Position numbers and translations under genes: made by a program. Source: Pseudoscleropodium purum (lineage: Eukaryota > Streptophyta > Bryopsida > Hypnales > Brachytheciaceae). Taken from it: a stretch of DNA of 64,000 bases. The notes beneath the pieces were generated by a model. That model was not told the origin of the DNA. It saw nothing but the letters and a program-made list of their open reading frames with translations, and did no database searches. The DNA lies in contig OZ017795.1 in NCBI GenBank assembly GCA_963969395.1, positions 30,113,063-30,177,062 of the forward strand, written 5' to 3'. Positions 26,401 to 37,337 of the stretch are shown here, piece by piece (positions within the stretch are counted from its first letter, which is position 1; each line of letters opens with the position of its first letter).

Positions 26401-26867
26401 CCTACCAAATTTTCACTCTCGGTCTGGCAGCACCGCGACATCATCGTGCGCGCCATCCCCACACCACACCACACCACACCACAATTTACAACCCCAAGAG
26501 CTCACACCCCACCCCAACCACAAGCCAATTCATCCAAAGACCAAACGCACAATCGGCCAATCGTCTTTCCAATCGCGCCTCGCAAACCACATCTACACCG
26601 CTTCCTTTCCCGATCAGCAGCTCCACCAACCAGCCCAGCATCGCAAAACCCTAGCAATCTGGAAACCCCCGCCCGCGAGGCCAATTGTTTCCCAACCGAG
26701 CCCCAATCGCACATCCAGCCACATCCGCTCTCATCCCGTCCCACACCATCCCCATTCCCCACCCCTAACCACACCACACCATCCCCTCTCAACCCCACCG
26801 TCCTCAACAACTACGGCCACCTCAACCAACTTACCGCCTCCACCCCGCGCTTCTTCTTCGCCTTCAT
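9171..26867 (-). CDS. UPL1/UPL2-like: HECT-type E3 ubiquitin-protein ligase, UPL1/UPL2 class (3,909 aa, 23 coding exons)
   Basis: Transfers ubiquitin from E2 to substrates through a thioester on its HECT cysteine. Exons, 5' to 3': 26835-26867, 25289-25384, 24981-25187, 23401-24737, 22411-23260, 20658-22238, 19663-20506, 18243-19486, 17617-17976, 17125-17353, 16498-16676, 14428-15993, 13839-14183, 13477-13687, 12965-13248, 12484-12863, 11163-12342, 10875-11021, 10521-10601, 10110-10335, 9771-9910, 9448-9554, 9171-9273. All introns are GT-AG, all phases agree, and the total is 11,730 nt. The start was chosen because [11 protein letters not shown] joined to [10 protein letters not shown] matches the basic N-terminus plus PPRIRSF of Arabidopsis UPL1. 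An ATG near the head of exon 2 (MLWQPPRV) is an alternative. Domain order: DUF908/DUF913, UBA (about 1323-1364), UIM (1369-1382), acidic linker, DUF4414 (about 2750-2870), HECT (about 3545-3909). The length is slightly above Arabidopsis UPL1/2 (about 3,660-3,680 from memory). The gene appears intact. Confidence 0.95.
14090..14712 (-). other. DUF4414 / ubiquitin-binding (UBM-like) repeats of the UPL protein
   Basis: Three related motifs occur in tandem across the exon 12/13 junction: [40 protein letters not shown] and [19 protein letters not shown]. The LP-x-x-(L/I)-(R/Q)-x-EVL core matches the ubiquitin-binding motif found in HUWE1-type ligases. Confidence 0.85.
16545..17353 (-). other. Acidic linker of the UPL protein (exons 10-11)
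   Basis: Residues about 2185-2305 are dominated by Asp and Glu: [20 protein letters not shown], then [18 protein letters not shown]. The acid-rich block is a known feature of UPL1/UPL2 and HUWE1. The GAT/GAA/GAG-rich DNA produces long spurious open frames on the other strand. Confidence 0.85.
19105..19190 (-). other. Lys/Glu/Asp-rich charged run in UPL exon 8
   Basis: The minus strand encodes alternating Lys-Glu and Lys-Asp dipeptides ([12 protein letters not shown] and onward) from a purine-only track of GAGAAG-type codons. Arabidopsis UPL1 has only a short KEKEK at the equivalent place, so the run looks expanded here. It probably forms a flexible charged linker or single alpha-helix. Confidence 0.7.
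20465..20506 (-). other. Ubiquitin-interacting motif (UIM) of the UPL protein
   Basis: The first 14 residues of exon 7 read [14 protein letters not shown], fitting the UIM pattern of acidic residues, then A-L-x-x-S-L. The exon junction falls exactly between the UBA-containing exon and the UIM. Confidence 0.85.
20670..20795 (-). other. UBA domain of the UPL protein
   Basis: Residues about 1323-1364, at the end of exon 6. The stretch [20 protein letters not shown] contains the MGF/Y motif typical of ubiquitin-associated domains, followed by [13 protein letters not shown]. It binds ubiquitin in related proteins and sits directly before the UIM, as in Arabidopsis UPL1/UPL2. Confidence 0.9.
22411..25187 (-). 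other. UPL N-terminal helical-repeat region (DUF908 and DUF913)
   Basis: Exons 3-5 of the UPL gene, residues about 44-841. Recognisable family stretches are [89 protein letters not shown] and [16 protein letters not shown]. In this family the region folds as Armadillo-like helices and, by analogy with animal HUWE1, helps form a ring-shaped scaffold that recruits substrates. The exact domain ends are estimates. Confidence 0.85.
24893..24912. repeat. (CA)n microsatellite in UPL intron 3
   Basis: Ten CA units lie inside the intron between exons 3 and 4. Confidence 0.9.
25385..26834 (-). other. Long first coding intron of the UPL gene
   Basis: A 1,450-bp intron runs from the donor GTAAGT after codon 11 to the acceptor TGGCAG before the PPRVKAF exon. 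It is far longer than the other introns of this gene, most of which are about 85-200 bp. Its 5' half on the plus strand is C-rich, with ACACC repeats near 26456-26482. Long 5'-proximal introns often enhance expression in plants; that role here is inference. Confidence 0.8.
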
Positions 26868-26927
26868 GTCGGCCAACTGGTGGCTTCCTCTTCCCACCGC
26901 TCAAACCGCTCCCCCCCCCTGTCTCCC

Positions 26928-26942
26928 CTATCTACCACGCAT
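26928..26942 (-). promoter_or_regulatory. Minimal upstream ORF in the UPL leader
   Basis: On the minus strand ATG CGT GGT AGA TAG lies 60 nt before the UPL start codon (stop to ATG). If the transcript starts upstream of it, as the leader suggests, this four-codon uORF could reduce or gate translation of the main frame. It is visible in the sequence; function is inference. Confidence 0.4.
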
Positions 26943-27520
26943 GTCAATGATCTCCAATCGCTTCTCCTCTCCTCTCACCCCAGGGTTTGCTTGCTTGTTG
27001 GGTACAAAAACACCGTGAGTCCGGCTTAAGTTTACGACCGTCCACGGCGTGAATGCCTGTCTGTTCCCCGTGGAGTGCAAGAAAAGAAAAGGTTAACAGT
27101 CGCCAAAGAGAAGAGATGAAGGAAAGGAATAGCAACAGAACAGAAACAGAACACAAATAGAGCGGGGCAACTGGGCTGCTACTGCTTCTTCCAAACCACG
27201 CCCGGACGGCTCTCCCGAGTCTGTCTCCCCTACAGGAGGCGCTCCCTCTCTCTCCCTCTCTCTCTCTCTCCCTCTGTCTGTCTGTCTCTCTCCTTCTCTG
27301 TGTGTGTCCAGAAAACCAAAACTCAAGTTGCTGGCGGTCTCGCTCGCGGGGGCTTCTTCTATTGTGTGCTCGCCACGACGACGACGCCTGCACAAGTCTC
27401 TCCTTCGCTTCTCTCTCCTCATCAGCAATCCCCCCGGACCCGGCCCTTTCCCTTGCTTATACTTTTCTTCTTGGATTTGGGGGCCACTAAAAAAAAAAAT
27501 GGGGATGTATTCTCTTCGGG
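26943..27520 (-). promoter_or_regulatory. Probable 5' leader and core promoter of the UPL gene
   Basis: The minus strand carries a GA-rich run (27240-27305, (GA)n with GACA units) and no long ATG-started frame. A TATA-like AAGTATAAGC lies at about 27455-27465 on the minus strand. The region ends at the abrupt switch to AT-rich repeats near 27.5 kb. The transcription start cannot be fixed from sequence alone. Confidence 0.4.
27240..27305. repeat. CT/GA microsatellite with CTGT units
   Basis: The plus strand reads CTCTCTC, CTGTCTGT and TGTGTGT in succession. It lies in the presumed leader of the minus-strand UPL gene, where it would be GA-rich in the transcript. Confidence 0.85.
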
Positions 27521-27522
27521 GA

Positions 27523-27857
27523 ATGGATGAAATGGTGAAATTGTTACACAAAATCATTATAGAGTATGGGTTTATTTTGGATGAATGTATGCACATTTGG
27601 ATGGATTAACATGCACATTAGGTATATTTCATCCATTTTGATGTGTTTCATTCATATTTAACCTATTTCATCCATTATTGGTGTGTTTATGGATGAAATG
27701 GTGAAATTGTTACACAAAATCATTATAGAGTATGGGTTTATTTTGGACGAATGTATGCACATTTGGATGGATTAACATGAACATTAGGTATATTTCATCC
27801 ATTTTGATGTGTTTAATTCATATTTAACCTATTTCATCCATTATTGGTGTGTTTCAT
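27523..27857. repeat. 166-bp tandem repeat, two nearly identical copies
   Basis: The block starting ATGGATGAAATGGTGAAATT at 27523 starts again at 27689. The two copies differ at only a few positions (for example GGATG/GGACG, CATGCACA/CATGAACA). The second copy is followed by short TTTCATCCAT-type repeats of about 20 bp up to about 27930. The high identity implies recent duplication. Confidence 0.9.
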
Positions 27858-27957
27858 CCACATTTGACATGTTTCATCCATATTCAGTGTGTTTCATTCA
27901 TGTTCGGTATGTTTTAATTATATTTCGTGTCTTTCATTGTATTATCAAACTAAAAAA

Positions 27958-30900
27958 TTTCATTAGGTGGATGAGAAATGATTTACATTCAACAAAAATT
28001 ACTATGACTCTAATAGTATTTGGTTGAAATAATAGATGAAGTATGGCAATATCTTCCATAGCCTCATCTTTTTTATTTTCTCCTTTTCTTTCCTTATGAA
28101 AGGATTGTCTCTTAATTGGTTTCATCTTCAAATGTTTTAGCAATGGCGATGACTAGTATCATTGTATTGTCGAATTTCAATATCATTAAGTGGATGAGAA
28201 TTGGTTACTAGTATCATTATCTTGTCAAATTTGGTAAGTAAGATAAATGGATGACAATTGATTTCAAATAATGAAAATTAATGTTAATGTGATGAAATTT
28301 GGTCAAATCAATGAAAATATGGCAATTCCTTTCTTCCCTCCCTTCTTTCCCCTTTCTCTTGTTGGTCATTCACTAGTTCTTTTCAATTTCGTCTTCTTTA
28401 CAATATGAGTTTTATATTGTTTTGTTTCAACCCTAGTGTTTAGCTAAAGTAGCTTATAGTATCACTATCAAGTCATTGAATTTGAAATGTAATTAAATAG
28501 ATGAGAATTGTTGCAATTCAAATAGAAATTAGTATGACTTTAATGAATTTGATCAAATGGATGAAAATATGGGAATTAATCTTCTGAATCCTTTCTTCTT
28601 TTCTTCTCTTATTGGTCATTTATATGATTGTCCTTTCCCTTGTTCAATTTCAAAATGATTTTATTTTGGTTGGCTTTCATATTAGAGTTTAATTGAAATG
28701 ACAACTACTATTATTACTTCATCAAACTTGAAATTTCATTAAATGAATGTGACTTGAATGCTACTATCATTATTTCAAACTTGGAAAGTCATTAAATAAA
28801 TAAAAATTAGTTTGAGTCAAATGAACGTTGATAAAAATTTGAAAAAAAATTAAAATGACAAGTTAATATACAAGATCTAGATAATATACAACTAGTATCA
28901 ATTTATGTTAATTACATAGCCTAAATCTCTAGTCATCCACCTTAGGAAATTTTTGTCACAATCTATTATTCAAAAATAGTACAAATCTATTTTTGAGGGA
29001 TTATTTAGTGATATATTTTTCCTTTTATAATGGATGAAATTTCTAAATTACTACAAAATCTTGATAGAAAATTGCCCCATTAGGAATGAATGTATTCATA
29101 TTTGGATGAATATGTGAAAATCATCCATATTTTGCATATTTCATCTATACTTATGGATGTGAAGATTGCTTTCTAGACTACCTAATAAAATCAAACTAAA
29201 AAAACTTTAAAATTTCACTTGTCATTTTTCTCTATTCTTTTTTATAATATGATTTTATTTAAATGTTTTTCAATTTTAGAGGGTGGTCAAAGTAACAACT
29301 AGTATGACTACTATATTATCAATCTTGAAAAGTCACTAAATGGATGAAAATTGATTATACAAGCTAATTCAATAAATGTGGGAATAGCAATAGTATAAGA
29401 CCCTCACAATAATCTAGATGAATGTTAGATGATATTAGTGTCATTACCAAAAACAATTAGATGAAATTTAGAAGAAAGTGAATGTAAGGGTATAAAAAAT
29501 TTGATGAATGTGAATGAAAGTTGGATGAAGATTGGATGATAATCACACTATTTTGAAAATAGTGTAGACTACATTGTATATCTAATCAAAAATGTTGTCA
29601 ACTTCCATTCAACATGCCTTAGAAAATCACATAATTTTTAAATGAGTGCAAGTTAGTGTTATTGATACAAGGGAAATTCATTTAGTCAATTTGTATACCA
29701 ATATTATTATATTGTTCAATTTGAAAGTCATTAAGTAGATGAGAATTGATTTGAATCAATTGAAAATCAATTCAAATCCAATGAGAATTGGTCAAATGAA
29801 TGAAAGCGTACTAGGGAGTCTTTTTCTAGTCTTTTCTTATACTTAAACATCCATTTCAAGGTTATTTCTATTCTATTCTTTTTTCAAATCTTTTATTTTT
29901 TATTTGCTTTTGAAGTAAGACTAAAATGGCAATTGTTTATATTGATTGCTTGTCAACCCTAAAAAATCATTAAATAGATGAAAATTGATTTGAGCTAAAT
30001 AAATATTCTTCAAATATGGCAATGTCCTCTCCTATCACTCCTTCATTCTCCTAGAGTTCATTCTTTTGTTTTTTCATTTCTTTTCTACCTTATCATTTTG
30101 TGCTTTTTTGTTTCACTTTCAAAGTGTAGACAAGTAGGAAATTCAAGTATCATCATTTTGTTAAACTTAAAAAGTCATTAAGTGAATGACAGTTATTTTG
30201 AGTAAAAAAAGTATGTCAATTCCCTTCCTAACTCTTTTTTTTTCTTCATTTATGGGGTTTTTTATTTTTCTTCTTTTGTACATATGATCATATTTTGCTT
30301 TCTTTTAGAATTGAACAATACTATTGTTGAAGTAACTACTACTAATATCATTTTATCGTCAAACTAAAAAAGTCATTATGTGGACAAAAAAATTAATTTG
30401 AATAAAATAAAATGGATCAAATGAATGTAAATTTGGCAATTTTCTCCTTGACAAGCTCCTTGATCTTTCTTTTTCCTTCATATTGTTCATTTGCATGTCC
30501 TTTTTTCCATTTCCTACTCATGAATTTATTAAAAAATTATTTTGGGGTATAGGTAAATAATGATGTCTATTAATGTCATTATGCATTTAAACTTGAAAAA
30601 TTATTGATTGGATAAAAAAAAGATCTTGATATGATGGATTAAATGAAAATTGATGAAGTGAATTGGAATATAACAATTTTCTCATTGGCAATACTTCTAT
30701 TGTTGTTGTTTGAATTTTTTCCTCTATTTGTTTTTTATTTATAATTTTTTAATTCAATTTTTATTTTGGAGTGTAGTTGCAGTAATGAATATTAAATTGG
30801 TATTTATATTACTATAAAAATGTTGTGAAAATATGACAATACAAATTTTAATACTTTGAAATTTAGATTTAACTTTTTGGATTTTTTGTGTTAAAAATTC

Positions 30901-31870
30901 TATTGCAAATACACAACAATGACAATGTACTAAAAAGAGGTAGGCAGCTTTGTGCATGCCACCTCCTACAACCTAAACCATCGATTATTTTAAGAAAAAA
31001 TTAAGACCCCTCTAGATGCTATTGATTTGATTTTACGAATACATCATGTATGCCAGTGAATGTGGTTAGTTGATCCTCTTAAAAAAATTGTTGATGGAGT
31101 GCTAGATGCCATTGATCCAAATCTGGATACAGATGTGGATACAGATACATATATGGGATACAATTATGGAATATGAATACTAATACTCATACATAATACA
31201 GATATTGTACTATATACATATACTATATGGTATACAAATATTGTATTGAATATGGTATGGGGATTTATCCCATATCAAATGTCACCCCACCCCTCACTTC
31301 AAAATTACAAAGTGGAGGGATGGGGGTGGGTTCTTGACAAAAATTAAATTAATTTTTAACTAACTTCATATCCCAAGGGATTTAATAATGAAAAATTGGA
31401 TTTTGAGCTCATTGTGACAATGCTTGAACTCGTTTTATAGAAGAAATCTAAATCCTATGCAAAGTTGTTTGACGTCGTGGAATTGTGCAATTTCAAAATA
31501 AATTAATTTTTTAAAATACTTTTTAATTTGCCCCACATGATCACTTGGTGTGCCATTCAAGACTAAGGGCTAAATTTTTTTAATTAAAACAAACAAACAA
31601 AATTTTCCTAAAGTTGCACATTCACAGAAAGTCAAATAGCCCACTTCAAGAACCAAATTTTTTCTAATGTCTTTCTTTCTTCAACAATGCCCTTTCTACT
31701 ATTATTCATTCATTTGACTCTATTTTTTTTCTTTTCTCATTAATAATTTTGAGTTTTTTTGCTTAGAATTTTTTATCCTAAAGTGTATCAAGAAAGGTAA
31801 ATGTTGATATTTTGTGAAGTTTAAATTTTAAAAATTATTAAAATAATAATATTTAGATGAAATTGGATCA
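27958..31870. repeat. Array of strongly diverged units of about 200-250 bp
   Basis: Each unit has the same order: a pyrimidine-rich stretch (CTTTCTTCC-like) with TTGGTCATTC, a TTTTATTTTG stretch, an AGTGTAG...AACTACTA block with ATCATT, and then a sentence-like motif near TCATTAAATGGATGAAAATT. That last motif recurs near 27960, 28182, 28490, 28737, 29333, 29729, 29970, 30175, 30372 and 30600, and a further unit is visible at about 31670-31870. Divergence between units is high, so this is an old satellite-like array. No protein is encoded. Confidence 0.6.
30890..31450. repeat. Dispersed repeat, copy 1
   Basis: Shares its order of blocks with 32015-32480: ACAATGACAATG, an ACC-x-TTGAT block, a GGATAC/ATATGGATAC-rich stretch, ATCCCATAT, a G-rich run after AAATTA, and TTGAGCTCATTG. 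The two copies lie about 1.1 kb apart in the same orientation with a satellite-like unit between them. Confidence 0.5.
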
Positions 31871-32014
31871 ATCAAAATGGAAATCATGTCAATAGAAAAA
31901 TTAATTCAATTGTAGCATTTGTAAAACACACTTTAAAACATATTTTTATATACTTTCAAAACATATTCTTTATATTTAAAGAGAGAAATAACAATAAATA
32001 ATTATATATTTTTC

Positions 32015-32480
32015 AAGAAGTCTTACAATGACAATGAGGTGAAAAGAGTGAATTTGACGTTTGCTATTAATTAACCAGCCCCATTCCTACTAAAAAATGA
32101 GAACCATTGATTTAAAAAAAAATTTACAACCCTCCCACAACAACCATTGATCTCCCAAAAAACTCAATATATATATATGCACTAAAATACATATAGGGAT
32201 ACATTTTAAGATATTGGTACTAGGATATGGATACTGAAATACATATAGAGATACATACTAGAATATGGATACTGGAATATAGATACATATACATATTTTG
32301 AAAACACATTATCCCATATTCATTGCCAAGTTTTTCAAAGTTTCAAAATTATAAGGAGGGAGAGGGGAGGGGGGGTACTAAAATAAATTTAATGTAAATT
32401 AATTTTGAATTGGGGAGGGGGTAAAATTAACTAAAGAAATTAATTGAGCTCATTGTAATAGTTTGTTACAATGAGCTCAA
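32015..32480. repeat. Dispersed repeat, copy 2
   Basis: Partner of 30890-31450, with ATATGGATACTG repeats at about 32225-32290, a G-run (GGGGAGGGGGGG) near 32365 and TTGAGCTCATTG near 32445. An inverted CATTGTAA...TTACAATG sits at its right end. Confidence 0.5.
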
Positions 32481-35317
32481 AAGAGTCAGTAATTGACTCA
32501 ACTCTAACAATCTTTAATTTTCAAAGTATTTTGTTAATCTCAAATTTTTTTCTTAAAACTTTCAATTTTATCTATTATATTAAGGACATAGACTTAGAAA
32601 TCCTATTATAACTCCTATCACAAAATTTAACCTCATGTTTTCATCCTAAAGGAATACCATCCAATCATTTCATTTAACCTTCATAATCAAAACTTGATTG
32701 TATTGTTGTAGTTGATTCCTTAAATACACATATAGTAAATATTTGAAATTTTGACAACCACAATTTTTTATATATATTCTTAACCTTTAAAATTTTGAGG
32801 GACTAAAAATGGATCAATTCATTTATAAAATGGCCACTTTGGGATATACGAATGTAAAGAGTTATTTGAACTTGGACTCACTCTCAAGAAAATCAAGTTA
32901 TCTATCAATTGTTGTATTTAAATTTAGAAAGAGATTAACTACTAAACTTACAAAAAATTTCAAAGCATAAGTGCTCCTAGGGCAAGAGCAAAGAGTCATC
33001 AAATGGAAGAACTTTAGCCAATGAAGTGGAAGAATGTGTTCATGGGTAGGTAAAGTCATAACTATGTGTTAACAAGGCTAACCTTTGGGCTGGTAGAAAG
33101 GTAGTTGAAGACTTCTGGCACACTTGTAAAAGTGACATGTGGCATGCTATGTGAGGAACATCTTTGAAAATCCCCGTTGAAAACCATATGAAGTGGAAGA
33201 GTAATGAGGTTGAACAATGATGACACCTAACCATTGAAGACTGTTGAAATTCAAATGGGTTCCTAGCCTAACCCGCTTATGGCCCTTTTTCAATGAGCCC
33301 TCTTCCTCCTTGTAACCCTCTTCCTTTTTTTAACTTTGTCTAGTGTACAACTATTGACAACTACACATCTTGCACTCAAATATGTGCTATTTAAGAAAAA
33401 TTCTATTATGTGTCTTTTTTTTTCACTCTACCACATTTAATCTTGAATTTTGGCTCCAAATTTTTGACAAATCTTCCAATTATCTCATAATTTTTGGAAT
33501 TAAACAATAAAATGTTTAATAATGCAAGACCATTTCTTACTCTTTTTTGGTCTTAAAAATGTAGGACTTATTTTCATGCATGTCGAATTTGGTTACCTTG
33601 AAAATGAGCATAAGATGCCATCTTTCTAAAATGTTATGTGTCCAAAAGATCTAGTCAAAGCATAATTCAGGCTACCCCAAAATATTGATTTTCTTAAAAT
33701 CCACTTCACTTTTAAGTTATAATCTTGCAATTTATGACTTAGGTTGAAATCAAACCCTTAAAGAGATGAAAGGACTTGGCTTTCTACAAGGTCCTATGAT
33801 TTATTTTTGTCTAAAAATGACTCATCTTACTTTGAGCTTCAACTCTTTGTAGTTTATAAAACCAAGATTCAAAACACCTTGAAAATAGCTTAAAAATTTA
33901 AAGGTTTAGAGCAATCATTTGTTTAGATTTTAAAAATCTCATCAAGTTCAACTTTGGCATCAGTCTAAACAATATTTAGACTTTTAGTTATTTGAATCCT
34001 CCAAAAGACTTCTTCTACTTTAAGTTGAAGATTTTTGTACATAAAAAATAGGCTCCTACATATTACCAATTTTGTAATTCAAACATATTTAGATGCATAA
34101 GTTTTTATAGCAATCAAAGGCATTAAGATGGATAAAACAAATTTATACGCAACTTCTCAAGCTACAAGCAAAATAACAAGCATGTACAAGTATTTTAGAA
34201 CTTTCAAGATTCTTTGGTTGTTCAATTTTACAAAAATGATATATTTATTAGTTGTTAGTTTCAGCATTTGATCTATTTGTTGCATTGATATAAGTTTCAA
34301 AATTGAAACTTTGCTTCTTGAAACTTTATCTTCATATTCAACTTCATTCTATATTATCTTTGTAAAACAATTATTGTAATACAAATTTAGAAAAAATTCA
34401 AAAGTTGGTAAAAAAAATGCTATGAAATCTAAGAACTTCAAATATTCTTCTAAAATCTTTGAATGTATAAGAAAATTGATTTTAATGTATTGTATATAGC
34501 ATGCATAAGTTGAACATCGGCTTTATAATGTAGATTAAGATTTAAAGTTGGTAAAATCGTCAAAAATATAATACATCATTTATTATTTTTCACATGTCAA
34601 TTGTAAAAAGTTTACCATTTACATTGAAATACTATAAACCTAAATTTGAAACAAGTCTATTCAAAAACCTATTGTAAAATCTATCTATTTTAAAATTGAA
34701 AGCCCTACAATCTAAAGTGTATCCACTTTAAAGAACCGGTAAGAATTCAAGAATTTGAACATTGTTCACTAATATGAAGAAATAGTATATACTATATAAT
34801 CCTAATATAATTTGTGATATATAGAACTAATAGAAGGAACACTTCTACATTATATTAATTTTGTTTTTATTATATTAGAATATAAATCATGTTTTCTTAG
34901 AGATTTTTTGGATGCAAAGCCATAAAAAGAGAGTCAATCATTTTTTCAATGAATTTTGATTTTTTAGTGTCTAATTAAAGGATTAAAATAAAAACTAAAT
35001 CAACATAACTGAAAATTTAATTTTTAAATTTTTTTGTTTGACTATTATAGTAATACTTTTAATATCTATAGTTAAAATTAAAATTTTCTTTTGTAATACA
35101 GACTTTAAAAGTACATAATAACCATTAAATGCCCTCTTTTCTATTTTCTATTTCTATTCAATTTTTCTCCAAAATATTTTTTATTTACCTAATTTTTTTC
35201 ACATATAAACTAGATTGGATCGTCTTTCCTTTTTAAAAGATAAAAACTAGGAATATAAAAGTCAAAATTTTTTCAAGAAAAAAGAATATGGAATGTTTAC
35301 TTCTGGGTTGGCTAGTG
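32481..35317. other. AT-rich stretch, no gene recognised
   Basis: Very low GC and frequent stops in all frames. A slightly GC-richer patch at 32960-33310 has no recognisable coding motif and may be the remnant of an older insertion. Confidence 0.4.
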
Positions 35318-35673
35318 GGGTGAAAGCACACTATAATGAGCAACTAGTAGTCATTAGTAGGTTGCTTATAGAAGCCCTTAATAGAATATTTTTAAGAAAC
35401 TTATTGCTTATTCATCTAAAACAATCCATAATTGGATGAATTAGTGACTCCTTATGAATGACTTAAAGAGTGGTTACAACTACATTTTAGCCCTTTTTAT
35501 ACTTAGAAACTTAACATAATTTTTTTTGGTATTATGCCAAGTAGCCATAATTAAAAAACAATGCAGTAAAATTTATTCTTTATATTTCAAGTCGTATTCA
35601 AAAATTACATTGAAGATTCTTCAAAAAAATAACTAGTTGTAGCCAAATTTATTGGTTATAGTGTGCTTTCACC
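35318..35673. mobile_element. Foldback element with 18-bp terminal inverted repeats and possible TAGTG target duplication
   Basis: GGTGAAAGCACACTATAA at 35319-35336 is matched exactly by its reverse complement at 35656-35673. TAGTG flanks both sides (35313-35317 and 35674-35678). The 356-bp interior carries partial further inverted similarity (ACTAGT blocks) and no coding frame. This is the structure of a non-autonomous DNA transposon (MITE). The superfamily is not clear from the ends. Confidence 0.75.
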
Positions 35674-37337
35674 TAGTGTTGGAATTTACTATTGAAAGAA
35701 AGTATTGTTGTTTTCATCACTAAATTTTTGTCTTTTTTTCAAAAATCAATTAAAATGAAAATGAAAAATTTGACCAATTATAGAATTTATATTTCTAATA
35801 AAGTTCTAAAGGTAAATCTTCAACTCTGATTTGGAATAGATCTATCTATGCATTATTATATTTCTAAATATCTAACCAAATGGATAGTTTCTTCCCTTGA
35901 TGTAGCTTACCATTGGTGCCATCTTCCAAAAAAATTATAGAATTTATATTTTACAACTTATTTATATGCTATCTAATAAATTTAAGTCTCTTGAAACAAA
36001 TGAGGTTTATTTAGTGATGCAATTGAATCATACTTACGGTACTTGTCCCTTTTAATCAATGAAATGATATTTTTTAGTCATTTGCTATAGAAAACCATTT
36101 GACTTTATTAATTCTAGTGACAAGTCATAGCTTGTTGCTTATGCATCGACATATATGTGGTTCATTTTTAAGAATTTAAAGGGCCGTTAGTTTCATTTGA
36201 GGTGAGGTCAACAACTTAAGAAAATGAAAATGTGAACCTATACAACAAAATTTGAAGCCACAATTGTCTTGGTACATTTTCTTATCTTGTGGGATAGCAA
36301 ATAGCTTAAGAAATTGTGGTGCAATACCTGGTTGCTTTTCTCTCCAATTCAAGTCAAGTTGTTGTAAAATGAAGCATTGCATAGTTCTCAAGGCAAGGTC
36401 ATGTATAGTCAAGTCCAATAATCTTACAAATTGCCTATTTTTCCATTAAAAAAGATTTGCCAAATTTCAAATATGATTAACATTTTTGGTCTTATATAAT
36501 TGACATTCAATTCTAATGCAATCCTAATCAAGCATACCAAATTTCAATTTCAAAAAATCCAAACTCTATATATTAAACTAAATTGTACATTGATTGTCAT
36601 GAACTTTAATCATAGTTACCTCTTGAAGTTCATCCAAAGTGTTTTTTTGGCATTTCACTTCTAGTGACATCAAGGGGTGCAATCTTTTAACATTGCACAC
36701 AACTAAAGTATTAGATCCCAATTTTAATCATGGGATCCTTATTCCCTATGACCTCCATCATTTAGCTCCTATAAGACACTAGCTATGCTATTTGGGCAAA
36801 TTTTTCATTGATTTCCAAGCATTCTAAGGAGGCACTACCCACCATGTGCACTAACTGCCCTAGAATGGTATTCAACTAAGATTCATTAGGCCCATGCAAT
36901 CTCACTTTGGGGACTCATCCATGGGCTCACTAGTCATGACTTACATCATATTGTAGTGTAGAATGGAATACCATCCGGTGAGTATGAAAGAGTGCCCAAG
37001 AGCACCCATGGTAACATGAAAGACATGGTGAGGCTCCATCACCAACTTCACCAACTATAACCACTATAATTCACTATAGCATCATTTGGGAAGGTGGGAG
37101 GAGACTACACCTCTTCATAGTATTCTCTATAGGATTTGACAGCCCCTTTTTCCTGTGGATCTCCAAGACATTCAAGCCATACATTTTTTCCTTGGAAGAC
37201 TACCCAATTCTATGCCTAGCTTAGTTTCAAAACCAAGTTCCAATGGCCTATTGCTCTTTCTATCAAAACAATTTCTAGCGTGATATATAAATCTAGACTA
37301 CAATCCCATTTTTGTGATATGCTCTTTCCAAAAATTT
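35674..37337. other. AT-rich stretch then GC-richer island; no gene recognised
   Basis: From about 36600 the sequence becomes richer in G and C than its surroundings and continues so, across a CACTA-like insertion, to about 38290. No open frame with known motifs was found in the island. The 80-codon minus-strand frame at 36176-36418 has no recognisable family. The island may be an old transposon body or LTR. Confidence 0.35.

Noticed and set aside
26303..27018. Long plus-strand open frames rich in Pro, Thr and His (215 and 190 codons)
   Set aside because: They run antisense through the first UPL intron and exon, are made of ACC/CCA-type low-complexity sequence, and show no domain.
27093..27596. 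167-codon minus-strand frame rich in Arg and Glu
   Set aside because: It is produced by the (GA)n leader of the UPL gene; no homology, and it does not continue into the UPL reading frame.
27958..31870. CRISPR-like array
   Set aside because: Units are diverged, 200-250 bp long, without identical short repeats and unique spacers, and the genome is eukaryotic.
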